Positions 8,604 through 17,072 of a stretch of 64,000 nt of DNA are shown here, one piece after another. Origin of the DNA: Clostridiales bacterium Firm_07 (GTDB lineage Bacteria > Bacillota > Clostridia > Oscillospirales > CAG-272); NCBI GenBank assembly GCA_001604005.1, contig LVAM01000019.1, positions 274,754 through 338,753 on the forward strand, read 5' to 3'. The position numbers were made by a program, and so were the translations under genes. The notes under the pieces were generated by a model. The model had not been told where the DNA came from. It worked only from the letters and a program-made list of their open reading frames with translations, and made no database searches. Position 1 is the first letter of the stretch, and each line of letters opens with the position of its first letter.

Positions 8604-11321
8604 ATGGCTCTGCAAAACGATCTGCCCAAAACATACGCTCCGCAGGAATTTGAGGAGCGCATTTATCAAAACTGGTGCGAAAAAGGTTATTTTACGCCCA
8701 AAATCGACAAAAATAAACCTTCGTATACCATTGTGATCCCGCCCCCCAACATCACGGGGCAACTGCATATGGGACACGCGCTGGACGAGACCTTGCAGGA
8801 TATTCTCATTCGCTACAAGCGTATGTGCGGTTATTGCACGCTTTGGCTCCCCGGCACCGACCACGCTTCCATCGCCACCGAAGCCAAGATCGTGGAGGCG
8901 ATGCGCAAAGAAGGACTGACGAAAGAAGACGTCGGACGCGACGGCTTTCTCAAACGCGCCTGGGCGTGGAAAGAACAGTACGGCGGGCGCATCGTTTCGC
9001 AACTGCGGCGCCTCGGCTCTTCCTGCGACTGGTCGCGTGAGCGCTTCACGCTGGACGAGGGCTGCTCGGACGCCGTGAAAGAAGTGTTTGTGCGCCTGTT
9101 TGATAAAGGGCTTATTTACCGCGGCAGCAGAATGGTCAACTGGTGCCCCAAATGCAAAACTTCCATCTCCGACGCCGAGGTGGAATACGAAACGCAGGCA
9201 AGCAATTTTTGGCATTTGCTCTACCCCGTCAAAGAGACCGGCGAAAAACTGGAACTTGCCACCACGCGCCCCGAAACGATGCTGGGCGATACCGCCGTTG
9301 CCATCAACGAAGCCGACGAGCGCTACCGGCATCTGCACGGCTGTCACGTGATATTGCCGCTTCTGAATAAAGAAATACCGATCGTGTGCGATGAACACGC
9401 CGATATGACGAAAGGTACCGGCGTGGTGAAGATCACGCCCGCCCACGACCCCAACGACTTTGAGGTGGGCAAGCGGCACGATCTTCCGCTGGTGCGCGTT
9501 TTGACCTACGACGGCAAAATGACCGGCGCGGCGGACGCCGCCGAGGCCGAAAAACTGCGCCGCGAGGGCAGAGCCGGCAAGGACGAGCCCGTGGTGCTGG
9601 ATTGCGGAAAATATGCGGGGCTTTCCGTCAAAGAAGCGCGCAAGGCGATCCTTGACGATCTGCGTGAAGGCGGATACCTGAAAGAAACCGAGCCGCTCTC
9701 TCACGAAGTCGGCACCTGCTACCGCTGTCACTCCACCATCGAGCCGATGGTCTCCAAACAGTGGTTTGTCAAAATGGAGCCTCTTGCGAAGCCCGCCATC
9801 GAGGCGGTGCGCGATAAACGCACCAAATTCGTGCCCGAACGCTTTGAGAAAAACTATTTTCACTGGATGGAAAATATCCGCGATTGGTGCATCTCCCGTC
9901 AACTTTGGTGGGGACATCGCATTCCCGCTTTCTATTGCGAGACGTGCGGAGAGATGACCGTCACCAAAGAGGAAAATGTGCTCTGCCCCAAATGCGGCAA
10001 ACCGATGGCGCAGGATCCCGACACGCTGGACACCTGGTTCTCCTCGGCGCTGTGGCCCTTCTCCACGCTCGGTTGGCCGCAAAAAACCGAGGATCTTGAC
10101 TATTTTTACCCCACCGACACGCTTGTCACGGGATATGACATCATCACCTTTTGGGTCTCCCGTATGATCTTTTCCGCGCTGGAATATACCGGCACGGTGC
10201 CGTTTGACACGGTGCTCATTCACGGGCTCGTACGCGACGCGCAGGGCAGAAAAATGTCCAAATCGCTCGGCAACGGCATTGACCCCTTGAAAATCATCGA
10301 CGAATACGGCGCGGACGCCCTGCGCTTTGCGCTGGCGACCGGTAACTCGCCCGGAAACGATATGCGTTTCTCCGACGAAAAGATCGAAGCGGCGCGCAAC
10401 TTTGCCAATAAACTTTGGAACGCCGCGCGCTTTGTGCGTATGAATTTGACGGAAAGCACCCTTTCCCTGCCCGACTTTGCCGACCTCGCGCCCGAAGACA
10501 AGTGGATCCTCACCGAATACAACCGCACCGTGCGTGCGGTACGCCGCGCGCTGGACGACTATGAAATAGGCATCGCGCTCTCCGCGCTCTACGATTTCGT
10601 GTGGGACGTCTTTTGCGACTGGTATATCGAACTTTCCAAATCCCGCTTGTCGGACAAAGGGAGCAAGGCAAACGTCGTGGCACAAAACGTGATCGGCTTT
10701 GTGCTTTGCGGCATCTTAAAACTCCTGCACCCCTTTATGCCCTTCATCACCGAAGAGATCTTTTCCGCGCTCCCGCGCGAAGAAGAAAGCATTATGGTCG
10801 CGGCGTATCCCGAATACCGTAAAGATCTGGATTTTGCCGAGGACGCCGCGCGCATCGCGCGCGTCATTGACGCGATCCGCGCCGTTCGCACGCGCCGCAA
10901 CGATATGAACGTGGCGCCGTCGCGCAAGGCAAAGATCTACATTGAAACGCGCTACACGGACAGTTTCGGCAAAGCCACCGAACCGTTCTTCTGCCGTCTT
11001 GCCTCTGCTTCCGAGATCGAAGCGGCGGAAAAATTTGACACGGCGCATTTTGCCGCCGACAACGCCGTGCAGATCGTTACCGACGCGGCAACGCTGTATC
11101 TCCCGCTTGCCGATCTTGTCGATCCCGAAAAGGAAAAGGCTCGCCTTGGCGCGGAACTTGCCCGCCTTGACAACGATATAGAGCGCATCGAAAAGAAACT
11201 GCAAAACGAAGGTTTTGTCGCCAAAGCCCCCGCCGCCGTGGTGGAGGGGGAGCGGGCAAAACTCGCCAAATATTTGGAGAATCGCGCCGGCGTTGCCGCC
11301 GCGCTGGAAAAGTTGCGGTGA
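8604..11321 (+). CDS. valS: Valyl-tRNA synthetase
   Basis: Class Ia aminoacyl-tRNA synthetase that charges tRNA-Val. It is 905 aa from the ATG at 8604, which has GGGAGG ten bases upstream; the longer ORF would begin inside the promoter. The HIGH motif appears as LHMGHALDETLQD after PPPNITGQ, the editing domain carries TTRPETMLGDTA, and the KMSKS loop is RKMSKSLGNGIDP. A zinc-knuckle-like CETCGEMTV...CPKCG is visible, and the C-terminal 70 residues form the coiled-coil typical of ValRS. It is monocistronic and ends at a bidirectional terminator. Confidence 0.97.
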   Translation: MALQNDLPKTYAPQEFEERIYQNWCEKGYFTPKIDKNKPSYTIVIPPPNITGQLHMGHALDETLQDILIRYKRMCGYCTLWLPGTDHASIATEAKIVEAMRKEGLTKEDVGRDGFLKRAWAWKEQYGGRIVSQLRRLGSSCDWSRERFTLDEGCSDAVKEVFVRLFDKGLIYRGSRMVNWCPKCKTSISDAEVEYETQASNFWHLLYPVKETGEKLELATTRPETMLGDTAVAINEADERYRHLHGCHVILPLLNKEIPIVCDEHADMTKGTGVVKITPAHDPNDFEVGKRHDLPLVRVLTYDGKMTGAADAAEAEKLRREGRAGKDEPVVLDCGKYAGLSVKEARKAILDDLREGGYLKETEPLSHEVGTCYRCHSTIEPMVSKQWFVKMEPLAKPAIEAVRDKRTKFVPERFEKNYFHWMENIRDWCISRQLWWGHRIPAFYCETCGEMTVTKEENVLCPKCGKPMAQDPDTLDTWFSSALWPFSTLGWPQKTEDLDYFYPTDTLVTGYDIITFWVSRMIFSALEYTGTVPFDTVLIHGLVRDAQGRKMSKSLGNGIDPLKIIDEYGADALRFALATGNSPGNDMRFSDEKIEAARNFANKLWNAARFVRMNLTESTLSLPDFADLAPEDKWILTEYNRTVRAVRRALDDYEIGIALSALYDFVWDVFCDWYIELSKSRLSDKGSKANVVAQNVIGFVLCGILKLLHPFMPFITEEIFSALPREEESIMVAAYPEYRKDLDFAEDAARIARVIDAIRAVRTRRNDMNVAPSRKAKIYIETRYTDSFGKATEPFFCRLASASEIEAAEKFDTAHFAADNAVQIVTDAATLYLPLADLVDPEKEKARLGAELARLDNDIERIEKKLQNEGFVAKAPAAVVEGERAKLAKYLENRAGVAAALEKLR

Positions 11322-11328
11322 TAACCGC

Positions 11329-11358
11329 AAAAAAGCCGCTCTCACGAGCGGCTTTTTT
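11329..11358. terminator. Bidirectional terminator between valS and the MarR gene
   Basis: AAAAAAGCCGCTC / GAGCGGCTTTTTT inverted repeat. The stop codon of the MarR gene lies inside the hairpin, so the two converging genes share it. Confidence 0.9.
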
Positions 11359-11782
11359 CATTGATATTTTCAGACATACGGTACAGCGTACCGAGAAACG
11401 TATCGAGATCGTCATCCGAAACGCCTTGGCGCACCGTGCGGCGCAAGGTATCGATCTCATCCGAGATCGCGCGCGCCGCCGCCGCGCCGATTGGCGAAAG
11501 CGTCATCTTCTGCTTATAGTGCCCGTCGTCGGTAGCGTTCAAAAATCCTCTCTCGCGCAACAATTTCAAATGCCGGGAGATCGCGCTTTTGCCCCATTTG
11601 TCGGAAAGGATCAATTCCTTTGCCGAAATGCCGCCCTTCGTTTCATAAATGCGGCAAAGGCAAAGCGCCGCGCCCTCCGACAATCCGTAAACGGCAAAAA
11701 TGCGCCGTTTGGCGGCTTCGGTCTTTTCGATCAGTTCCGCTGCGGCAAGACGCGGGAATATGTCAAATTTCTCCGATGTCAT
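11342..11782 (-). CDS. MarR-family winged-helix transcriptional regulator
   Basis: 146 aa. The middle has the winged-helix pattern SAKELILSDKWGKSAISRHLKLLRERGFL followed by a wing (DDGHYKQKMTLSPIG), flanked by helical N- and C-terminal dimerisation segments, as in MarR proteins. Its start overlaps an AAGGAG site only nine bases after the stop of the upstream membrane protein gene, so the two are co-transcribed; it may regulate that operon or be regulated with it. Ligand and targets are unknown. Confidence 0.8.
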   Translation of the reverse strand: MTSEKFDIFPRLAAAELIEKTEAAKRRIFAVYGLSEGAALCLCRIYETKGGISAKELILSDKWGKSAISRHLKLLRERGFLNATDDGHYKQKMTLSPIGAAAARAISDEIDTLRRTVRQGVSDDDLDTFLGTLYRMSENINEKSRS

Positions 11783-11791
11783 TTCGTCTCC

Positions 11792-13609
11792 TTACATCGG
11801 GGTAAGTCCCCAAAAATAGAGCAGCAGCGCGAAGATCACGAAAAAGAGCGCGTTACGCACCGAACGGTGGAAGATCTTTTTATCGGTCAGCGTTGCCGCA
11901 AGCGTGAGCAGATACCCTGCCATCACGCCGATCGCCACAACAAGCGAAAGTACCGACAAAACGCGGAAAAGCGAAAGAAACGCGCCGAATCCCCACGAAA
12001 TGACGGCAAGGATCTGAATCAGCGTCAAAAGCGCGATCAACGACGATCCGAGATCGGGCAGGATATAGAGAAATCCGTCCCCGAACGTGGGCGTGCGGCG
12101 GAACTTCCAACGGAAAAAGAAAATAAATCCGCCGAAGAAAAACCACAACGCGAAGAAAAGAAGCAGATAGAAAAGCACGTTTTGCACAAGCGGGCGCGCG
12201 TAAAACGGCGCGGGCGTAAGGGCGGCGCCCTCAAAGGTCACGACGGCGCGCACGGTGCCCTCGTCGTCGGTAAGGAACTGCAAAACCGGCACGCTCTCCT
12301 TTTCTCTGTCGGCAAAAACGCCGCGCGCGATCTGTATCAACGCGCGCTCTCCGAAGAGCAGCGTGCCGTCTTCGCCCGCTTTCACTTCTATTGCCGTACT
12401 TTTGTGCGTAAAACGCCCCGCGAAGGTGTGGTTGTCCTCGGAAAGAAGCCGATATGCGCCTTCCAATTTTTTCACTTCGAGAAGATCGCCGGCAGGCAAC
12501 TCCGCGGCGCTCTCATTGACGGGGAAAAGCGTGAGCGGCAGATCGGAGAGAGAACTCTCCGCGGTATTTGTCACCACAAGCGCGCCGCTTTGCGCGGCGC
12601 GGTCAAAGACGAGGGAAAGCGTAAACGAAGCGGTGCTTGTCTTGATCACACACCGGTCGCCGAAGGATCGAAAAGCGGGCATACGGACGCGAAAGACACC
12701 GTTATCGAAAACCGTATCCAACATTTCGGCGCTCGCCGCGCGCAAAACGGCACTCTCGCCGACGGTCTCTCCCGCAAGTAGCGAAAGGAGCACCGACAAA
12801 TCGGCAAGACTGCAAAGCGCGCCGCACGCCGGATATAAGCCCGCATACGTTCTGCCTTTTTCGGCATTTTCCGCAAAGCCGCCCGCTTGCTTTTTTTCGT
12901 AACCGACGGCGGCACGTTCGATCGACGTTTCTCCGTTATCAAAAAGATAGGTCGCGCTCATACCAAGGGGCGCGAGGACGCGCTCTCGCACGTACGTATC
13001 ATACGGCATTCCCGACGCGCGCTCAATGACCAGCGCCGCCAGCGCCACACCGAAAGCGGAATACGACGCAGCAGTGTCCGGTTTCAAAACCTGCTGCGGC
13101 ACGTCGGCAAACACCGCTTCTTCAAGCGAGGAAAACAGCAAACTCGGACGCCGTACCGTAACGTCAAATTCTCTGCCCGCAAATCCCGCCGTACCGAGCA
13201 GCAGTTGCCGCACCGAAACGGGATAGCGCAGAGAAAGGGCTTTCATTTCTTTGGGTGAGAGATACCGAGAGATGTCGGCTTTTGTGTCCAGCGTGCCTTC
13301 CGTTTTACAACAATACGCCGCAAGGGCGACAAAAACGCCGGAAAGCTCTCCGATCTCAAACACCGTTTCGGCGGTGATCACTTTCCCCGTTTCCATATCG
13401 GCATATCCCGCGCCGTCGAGCATCGTGAGAACACCGTTTTCAAGGATCAGGACACCCGCGCCGACCGTGTCGTTTCCGATTTTTTCAAAAAGTTCCGTTT
13501 CGACGGTTTTGATTTTCTCGTCAGTGGGCAAAACGGCGCCCGAAGCGAAAAGCGCAAGAAAAGGCGCAAGGAGCGCCAGCATCAGAACGAAAAGCAAGAA
13601 TCTTCTCAT
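11792..13609 (-). CDS. Beta-lactamase-fold (class C/PBP-like) membrane protein lacking catalytic residues
   Basis: 605 aa with an N-terminal signal peptide, a serine-beta-lactamase-like domain (about residues 35-320), a beta-rich middle and five membrane spans in the last 170 residues. The fold is recognisable from FEIG near residue 85 and the YSxFGVALAALVIERASGMPYDTYV block near 183. The SxxK motif expected after FEIG is instead ELSG (Glu88, Gly91), and the YxN motif reads YSA (Ala185). Enzymatic activity is therefore unlikely; a ligand-sensing or cell-wall-binding role is inferred. First gene of an operon with the MarR regulator. Confidence 0.75.
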   Translation of the reverse strand: MRRFLLFVLMLALLAPFLALFASGAVLPTDEKIKTVETELFEKIGNDTVGAGVLILENGVLTMLDGAGYADMETGKVITAETVFEIGELSGVFVALAAYCCKTEGTLDTKADISRYLSPKEMKALSLRYPVSVRQLLLGTAGFAGREFDVTVRRPSLLFSSLEEAVFADVPQQVLKPDTAASYSAFGVALAALVIERASGMPYDTYVRERVLAPLGMSATYLFDNGETSIERAAVGYEKKQAGGFAENAEKGRTYAGLYPACGALCSLADLSVLLSLLAGETVGESAVLRAASAEMLDTVFDNGVFRVRMPAFRSFGDRCVIKTSTASFTLSLVFDRAAQSGALVVTNTAESSLSDLPLTLFPVNESAAELPAGDLLEVKKLEGAYRLLSEDNHTFAGRFTHKSTAIEVKAGEDGTLLFGERALIQIARGVFADREKESVPVLQFLTDDEGTVRAVVTFEGAALTPAPFYARPLVQNVLFYLLLFFALWFFFGGFIFFFRWKFRRTPTFGDGFLYILPDLGSSLIALLTLIQILAVISWGFGAFLSLFRVLSVLSLVVAIGVMAGYLLTLAATLTDKKIFHRSVRNALFFVIFALLLYFWGLTPM

Positions 13610-13638
13610 TTTTCCGCCTCCCTTGCGTCGTTTTTTTC

Positions 13639-13667
13639 AGTATAGCATATTCCGGTGTTTTTGACAA
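13639..13667 (-). promoter_or_regulatory. Promoter of the beta-lactamase-like/MarR operon
   Basis: Minus strand TTGTCA, 17-bp spacer ending TGC, TATACT, 30 bases upstream of the start codon at 13609. Confidence 0.75.
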
Positions 13668-13726
13668 GTTTTGTCGCAAAAAATTACCGCTTGCAGTATT
13701 GCCCTTTCCTTTGCCCGCAATGCGCG

Positions 13727-14767
13727 TCAGGGCTTCTTTTTATATTGATAGGCGTGATAAATGAGCATCGCAAGCGGAAGAACGCCGATATACCCAAAGA
13801 TCGGATAGATGATCGACACGAGCGTGCGAAAGCCCGAAAGCGAGATCAGAAACGAACAAAGCGCCAACAGAAATACCAAAACGGTGTGGAACGCACGTTT
13901 CGGGCACAGCGTGCGAAGCGTCAAAGAGAGCGCGGTCTTGCAGGAGATCGACGTGGCAAACACTCCTGTGCAAAGGAGCGCCGCGAAAATGCCGTATACC
14001 GTTTTTCCGAAAGTGGAAGCCACAAAAAGCATCGGCAATTCGGCGTTTCTTGCCGCCGGAACCGCAAAAAGCACGGCAAGGATCAAGGACGATACGGCGA
14101 AAAAAGCAAGCGACGCGAAGAGGACTCCGAGCCGCAAATGCCGCTTATTTTTGATTCTTGCGCCGACAGGAGCAAGGATCGGCACCGAACATACGGTGTT
14201 GAACGTGACGTAAAAAAACGCGGAAGAAACGAAACCGAGGTTGCCGCCCGCAGCGGACAGCGCCGGCAATCCGCCGGCGCGCACCGTGCCGCCTGCGGCG
14301 AGAAAGAGCGTAAAGAACGCAAGCGGCGGCACGATGAACGAGAACACGCGCAAAAGTCCGGTGAGCCCAAAGAGCGAGACCGCAAGTGAGATCGCCGCAA
14401 AGAGCGCACAGCCAAGCGGCAACGAAAAGCCGAACGCGTCCGCGATCAGCGCGCCTGCCGCCGCCACCATCAACACATCAATAAGAAAGAGAAAAACGCC
14501 CTCGAAAATCGTGACCGCCGTTCGCGCGGGGGGAGAATCAAAACCGACGATCAATCGCTCCGCGCTGTCGTATCCGCTCTCGCTCGCAAAAGAAAGGATC
14601 GTAAAGACCACAAAAAAGAAGATTCCCGCGGCAAGAGCGACTCCGACAAAGCCCCACGCGCCGAAAACGCCGAAAAAGTTGAAAAGTTCCTGACCGGAAA
14701 GAAATCCGGCGCCCAAATACACCGAAATCGCCGTAACGGCGACCGTGTATGCGTTTGCCTGTTTCAA
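13727..14767 (-). CDS. YkvI-family membrane transporter-like protein
   Basis: 346 aa with about ten membrane spans. The N-terminus AISVYLGAGFLSGQELFNFF matches the YkvI family, a branch of the amino-acid/LeuT-fold transporters whose substrate is unassigned. Charged residues are limited to short loops. It starts at ATG 14767 behind AGGAGC and lies downstream of a terminator, so it is probably its own unit. Transport is inferred from family only. Confidence 0.75.
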   Translation of the reverse strand: MKQANAYTVAVTAISVYLGAGFLSGQELFNFFGVFGAWGFVGVALAAGIFFFVVFTILSFASESGYDSAERLIVGFDSPPARTAVTIFEGVFLFLIDVLMVAAAGALIADAFGFSLPLGCALFAAISLAVSLFGLTGLLRVFSFIVPPLAFFTLFLAAGGTVRAGGLPALSAAGGNLGFVSSAFFYVTFNTVCSVPILAPVGARIKNKRHLRLGVLFASLAFFAVSSLILAVLFAVPAARNAELPMLFVASTFGKTVYGIFAALLCTGVFATSISCKTALSLTLRTLCPKRAFHTVLVFLLALCSFLISLSGFRTLVSIIYPIFGYIGVLPLAMLIYHAYQYKKKP

Positions 14768-14794
14768 AGCGGGGCTCCTTTCATCGAGAATTTG

Positions 14795-14823
14795 AAAAAA
14801 ACCGACAAATGCCTGTCGGTTTT
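14795..14823 (-). terminator. Terminator after nrnA
   Basis: Minus-strand ACCGACAGGCATTTGTCGGT hairpin followed by TTTTTTT, between the nrnA stop and the YkvI-like gene. Confidence 0.85.
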
Positions 14824-14862
14824 AGTATATCCGCGCCGTGCGCGGTGTGTGTATGGCAGAAA

Positions 14863-15849
14863 TTACCGAAGCGCCGGCATAAGCACCGCGAAAAGGCGCT
14901 CGACGGCTTCTTTTTCGCTTTGGGCTTCAATAGTCGCCCCCGCCGCCAGTTTGTGTCCGCCGCCGCCGAGTTTGGCGCAAACGGCGCCGACGTCGGTCGA
15001 CACGGAGCGCATCGAAAGGCGGAAACGGGGCTCGTTTTTCGGCTGCCGCAACACGGCGGCAACTTCCACCCCCTCCACCGAACGCGCCAGTTCGATCACG
15101 GTGGAAAGGTCTTCGTCGGCAAGATCATTTCGCGCGATCTCCTCGAACGTCAAAACGATCAAGGAAAGTTTTCCCTCCGACAATATCCGCATTTTTTCAT
15201 ATCCCAGATGCTCCGCGCGAAGCAGAGAGAGAGATTTCGTCTCAAACAGCGCGCGACTGATTTTTGCCACGTCCACGCCGCCCGCGACAAGCGCCGCCGC
15301 GCGCAGATGCGTTTCGCGCGTGACATTGGAAAAGCGAAAACCGCCGGTATCCGCGCTGATGGCGGCATACAGCAGTTCCCCGCACCGCTCCGGAACGGAA
15401 AGTTTCGCTTCCGCAAAAAGATCAAAAAGGATCTCTCCCGTCGCCGCCGCGCGGCTCTCCCGCAGATAATCGGCAAATATCTCTCCGTTTTCGTGATGAT
15501 CGATCATCAGCGCGACGTCTTTGCCAAACGTCGGGTAGAGCGCACCGAGTTGCGAGGTAGACGCAACGTCAAGCGACACAACGTCCGCCTTTGCAAAAGA
15601 AGTGGGAACAGAGGCGGGCAAAACGCTTTCCTGTACGCCGTTCGTGAGAAAACGCAAACGGTGCGGGATCTCATCGGCGCACACGCAATAAGCGGGAATA
15701 TCCAGCGCACGGAGAAACTCGATCAACGCAAACGCCGAGCCGATGGCGTCGGCGTCGGGATTTCGATGAATGAGGAGCAGTTTCGGCGTTTTTTTAAGCA
15801 AAAAGCGCAAAACTTCCTCGTGCGCAAGCGCCCGATACGTGCCGCTCAT
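14863..15849 (-). CDS. nrnA: DHH-family bifunctional oligoribonuclease / PAP phosphatase NrnA
   Basis: 328 aa. It degrades 2-5 nt RNA (nanoRNA) and dephosphorylates pAp. DHH-domain motifs: HRNPDADAIGSA near residue 28, DVVSLDVA near 82, and the signature LMIDHHENG near 110. The C-terminal DHHA1 domain ends with GGGHKLAAGA. The ATG overlaps the rbfA stop as ATGA, so it is translationally coupled to rbfA, the arrangement common in Bacillota (rbfA-nrnA, usually followed by truB). Here truB is not downstream; a terminator follows. Confidence 0.92.
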   Translation of the reverse strand: MSGTYRALAHEEVLRFLLKKTPKLLLIHRNPDADAIGSAFALIEFLRALDIPAYCVCADEIPHRLRFLTNGVQESVLPASVPTSFAKADVVSLDVASTSQLGALYPTFGKDVALMIDHHENGEIFADYLRESRAAATGEILFDLFAEAKLSVPERCGELLYAAISADTGGFRFSNVTRETHLRAAALVAGGVDVAKISRALFETKSLSLLRAEHLGYEKMRILSEGKLSLIVLTFEEIARNDLADEDLSTVIELARSVEGVEVAAVLRQPKNEPRFRLSMRSVSTDVGAVCAKLGGGGHKLAAGATIEAQSEKEAVERLFAVLMPALR

Positions 15850-16226
15850 TGTTCTTTTTCCTCGCTTTCGGTTTCCGCCAGTGCGGGAGAGATCTCAATG
15901 GAGTTGAGCAAGGACGCGATATGCGCGCCGTAAGCGATCGAATTGTCCTCGATGAAAGTGAGTTCCGGCGTGATGCGCAAATTCATCTTTTCCGCTATCA
16001 TACGGCGCACAAAACCGGCGGAGGAGACAAGCCCCGCCCGCAATTCCTTTTTGTCGCCGCGCAGCGCGGAATAATAGATTTTCGCAAATTTGAGGTCGGG
16101 CGTCACTTCCGCCCCCGTCACGCTGACGAATGCCCCGCTCACACGCGGATCTTTCACCTCGCGCAGGATCTCCGCCACGGTTTTCTGCATTTCGTCGTTG
16201 ATCCTGCCGCGTCTGTATTTTGCCAT
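15846..16226 (-). CDS. rbfA: Ribosome-binding factor A
   Basis: 126 aa cold-shock/30S maturation factor with a single KH-like domain. The start at ATG 16226 follows AAAGGAAAG and gives the standard N-terminus MAKYRRGRINDEMQK; the much longer listed ORF is an artefact of an open upstream frame. KDPRV near residue 25 and the central AKIYYSALRGD are typical of the family. The acidic C-terminal tail (ETESEEKEQ) runs into nrnA by a four-base ATGA overlap. Confidence 0.93.
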   Translation of the reverse strand: MAKYRRGRINDEMQKTVAEILREVKDPRVSGAFVSVTGAEVTPDLKFAKIYYSALRGDKKELRAGLVSSAGFVRRMIAEKMNLRITPELTFIEDNSIAYGAHIASLLNSIEISPALAETESEEKEQ

Positions 16227-16243
16227 AACTTTCCTTTCTTTTT

Positions 16244-16275
16244 GGAAAACGGAGAGCCGTTTGCTCTCCGTTTCC
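16244..16275 (-). terminator. Probable terminator after tpiA
   Basis: Inverted repeat GGAAACGGAGAGC / GCTCTCCGTTTTCC immediately after the tpiA stop. The T-run on the minus strand is short (TTTTCC), so some read-through into rbfA is possible. Confidence 0.6.
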
Positions 16276-16282
16276 GAACATA

Positions 16283-17050
16283 TTATTGCGCCGCGTCCAC
16301 GATCGCCGTAAACTTCGCCGCGACAAGCGACGCGCCGCCGATAAGCCCTCCGTCCACGTCGGGTTTCGCCAGCAGTTCGGCGCAGTTCTTTTCGTTCATC
16401 GAGCCGCCGTATTGCACGGTGGTCGCTTCCGCCACTTCTTTGCCGTAAAGTTCGGCAAGCACGCCGCGGATGAGCGCGCAGACTTCCTCCGCCTGTTCGG
16501 GGGTGGCGGTCAGTCCGGTTCCGATCGCCCACACGGGCTCGTACGCAATGATGACGTTTTTCATCTCTTCGGCGCTGACGCCGGCAAGATCCAGTTTGAT
16601 CTGCATAGCGCAGATCTCGTTGGTAATGCCCGCCACGCGCTGTTCTTTTACTTCGCCCATACAAAGGATCACGCGCATACCCGCCGCAAGCGCCGCTTTG
16701 GTGCGTTTGTTGACGGTCTCGTCGGTCTCGCCGAAATACTGACGGCGCTCCGAGTGCCCCACGATAACGGTGTCCACGCCGATGGCGCGCAACATTTTGG
16801 CGGAAACCTCGCCGGTAAAGGCGCCGTGATCTTCAAAATGCACGTTTTCCGCGCCGATCTTGATGTTGGAGCCTTTTGCCGCTTCCATCGCCGCCGGAAT
16901 GGTGACGTACGGCGCGCAGAAGATGATGTCGCAGTTGTCTTTGCCCGCGACCATAGGCTTGAGTTCGTTGATAAACGCCGTCGCCTCGTCGGGAGTGAAA
17001 TTCATTTTCCAGTTGCCCGCGATGACGGTTCTTCTTTTTGTCGGATTCAT
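16283..17050 (-). CDS. tpiA: Triosephosphate isomerase
   Basis: 255 aa glycolytic enzyme interconverting DHAP and glyceraldehyde 3-phosphate. The start at ATG 17050, behind GAAGAGGGAA, gives the expected RRTVIAGNWKMN with the catalytic Lys. The catalytic His is in VIVGHSERR and the catalytic Glu in AYEPVWAIGTG; the phosphate-binding GGS and GGASL segments are present. It lies 22 bases after pgk and shares its promoter. A second, archaeal-type TIM homologue sits in the sugar cluster at 50.9 kb. Confidence 0.97.
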   Translation of the reverse strand: MNPTKRRTVIAGNWKMNFTPDEATAFINELKPMVAGKDNCDIIFCAPYVTIPAAMEAAKGSNIKIGAENVHFEDHGAFTGEVSAKMLRAIGVDTVIVGHSERRQYFGETDETVNKRTKAALAAGMRVILCMGEVKEQRVAGITNEICAMQIKLDLAGVSAEEMKNVIIAYEPVWAIGTGLTATPEQAEEVCALIRGVLAELYGKEVAEATTVQYGGSMNEKNCAELLAKPDVDGGLIGGASLVAAKFTAIVDAAQ

Positions 17051-17072
17051 AGTATTTCCCTCTTCTCCGAAA

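Noticed and set aside
8544-10685. 713-aa minus-strand ORF
   Set aside because: Antisense to valS over its whole length; Arg/His-rich mirror composition and no ribosome site. Shadow of a high-GC gene.
11318-12781. 487-aa plus-strand ORF
   Set aside because: Antisense to MarR and the beta-lactamase-like gene; no recognisable domain.
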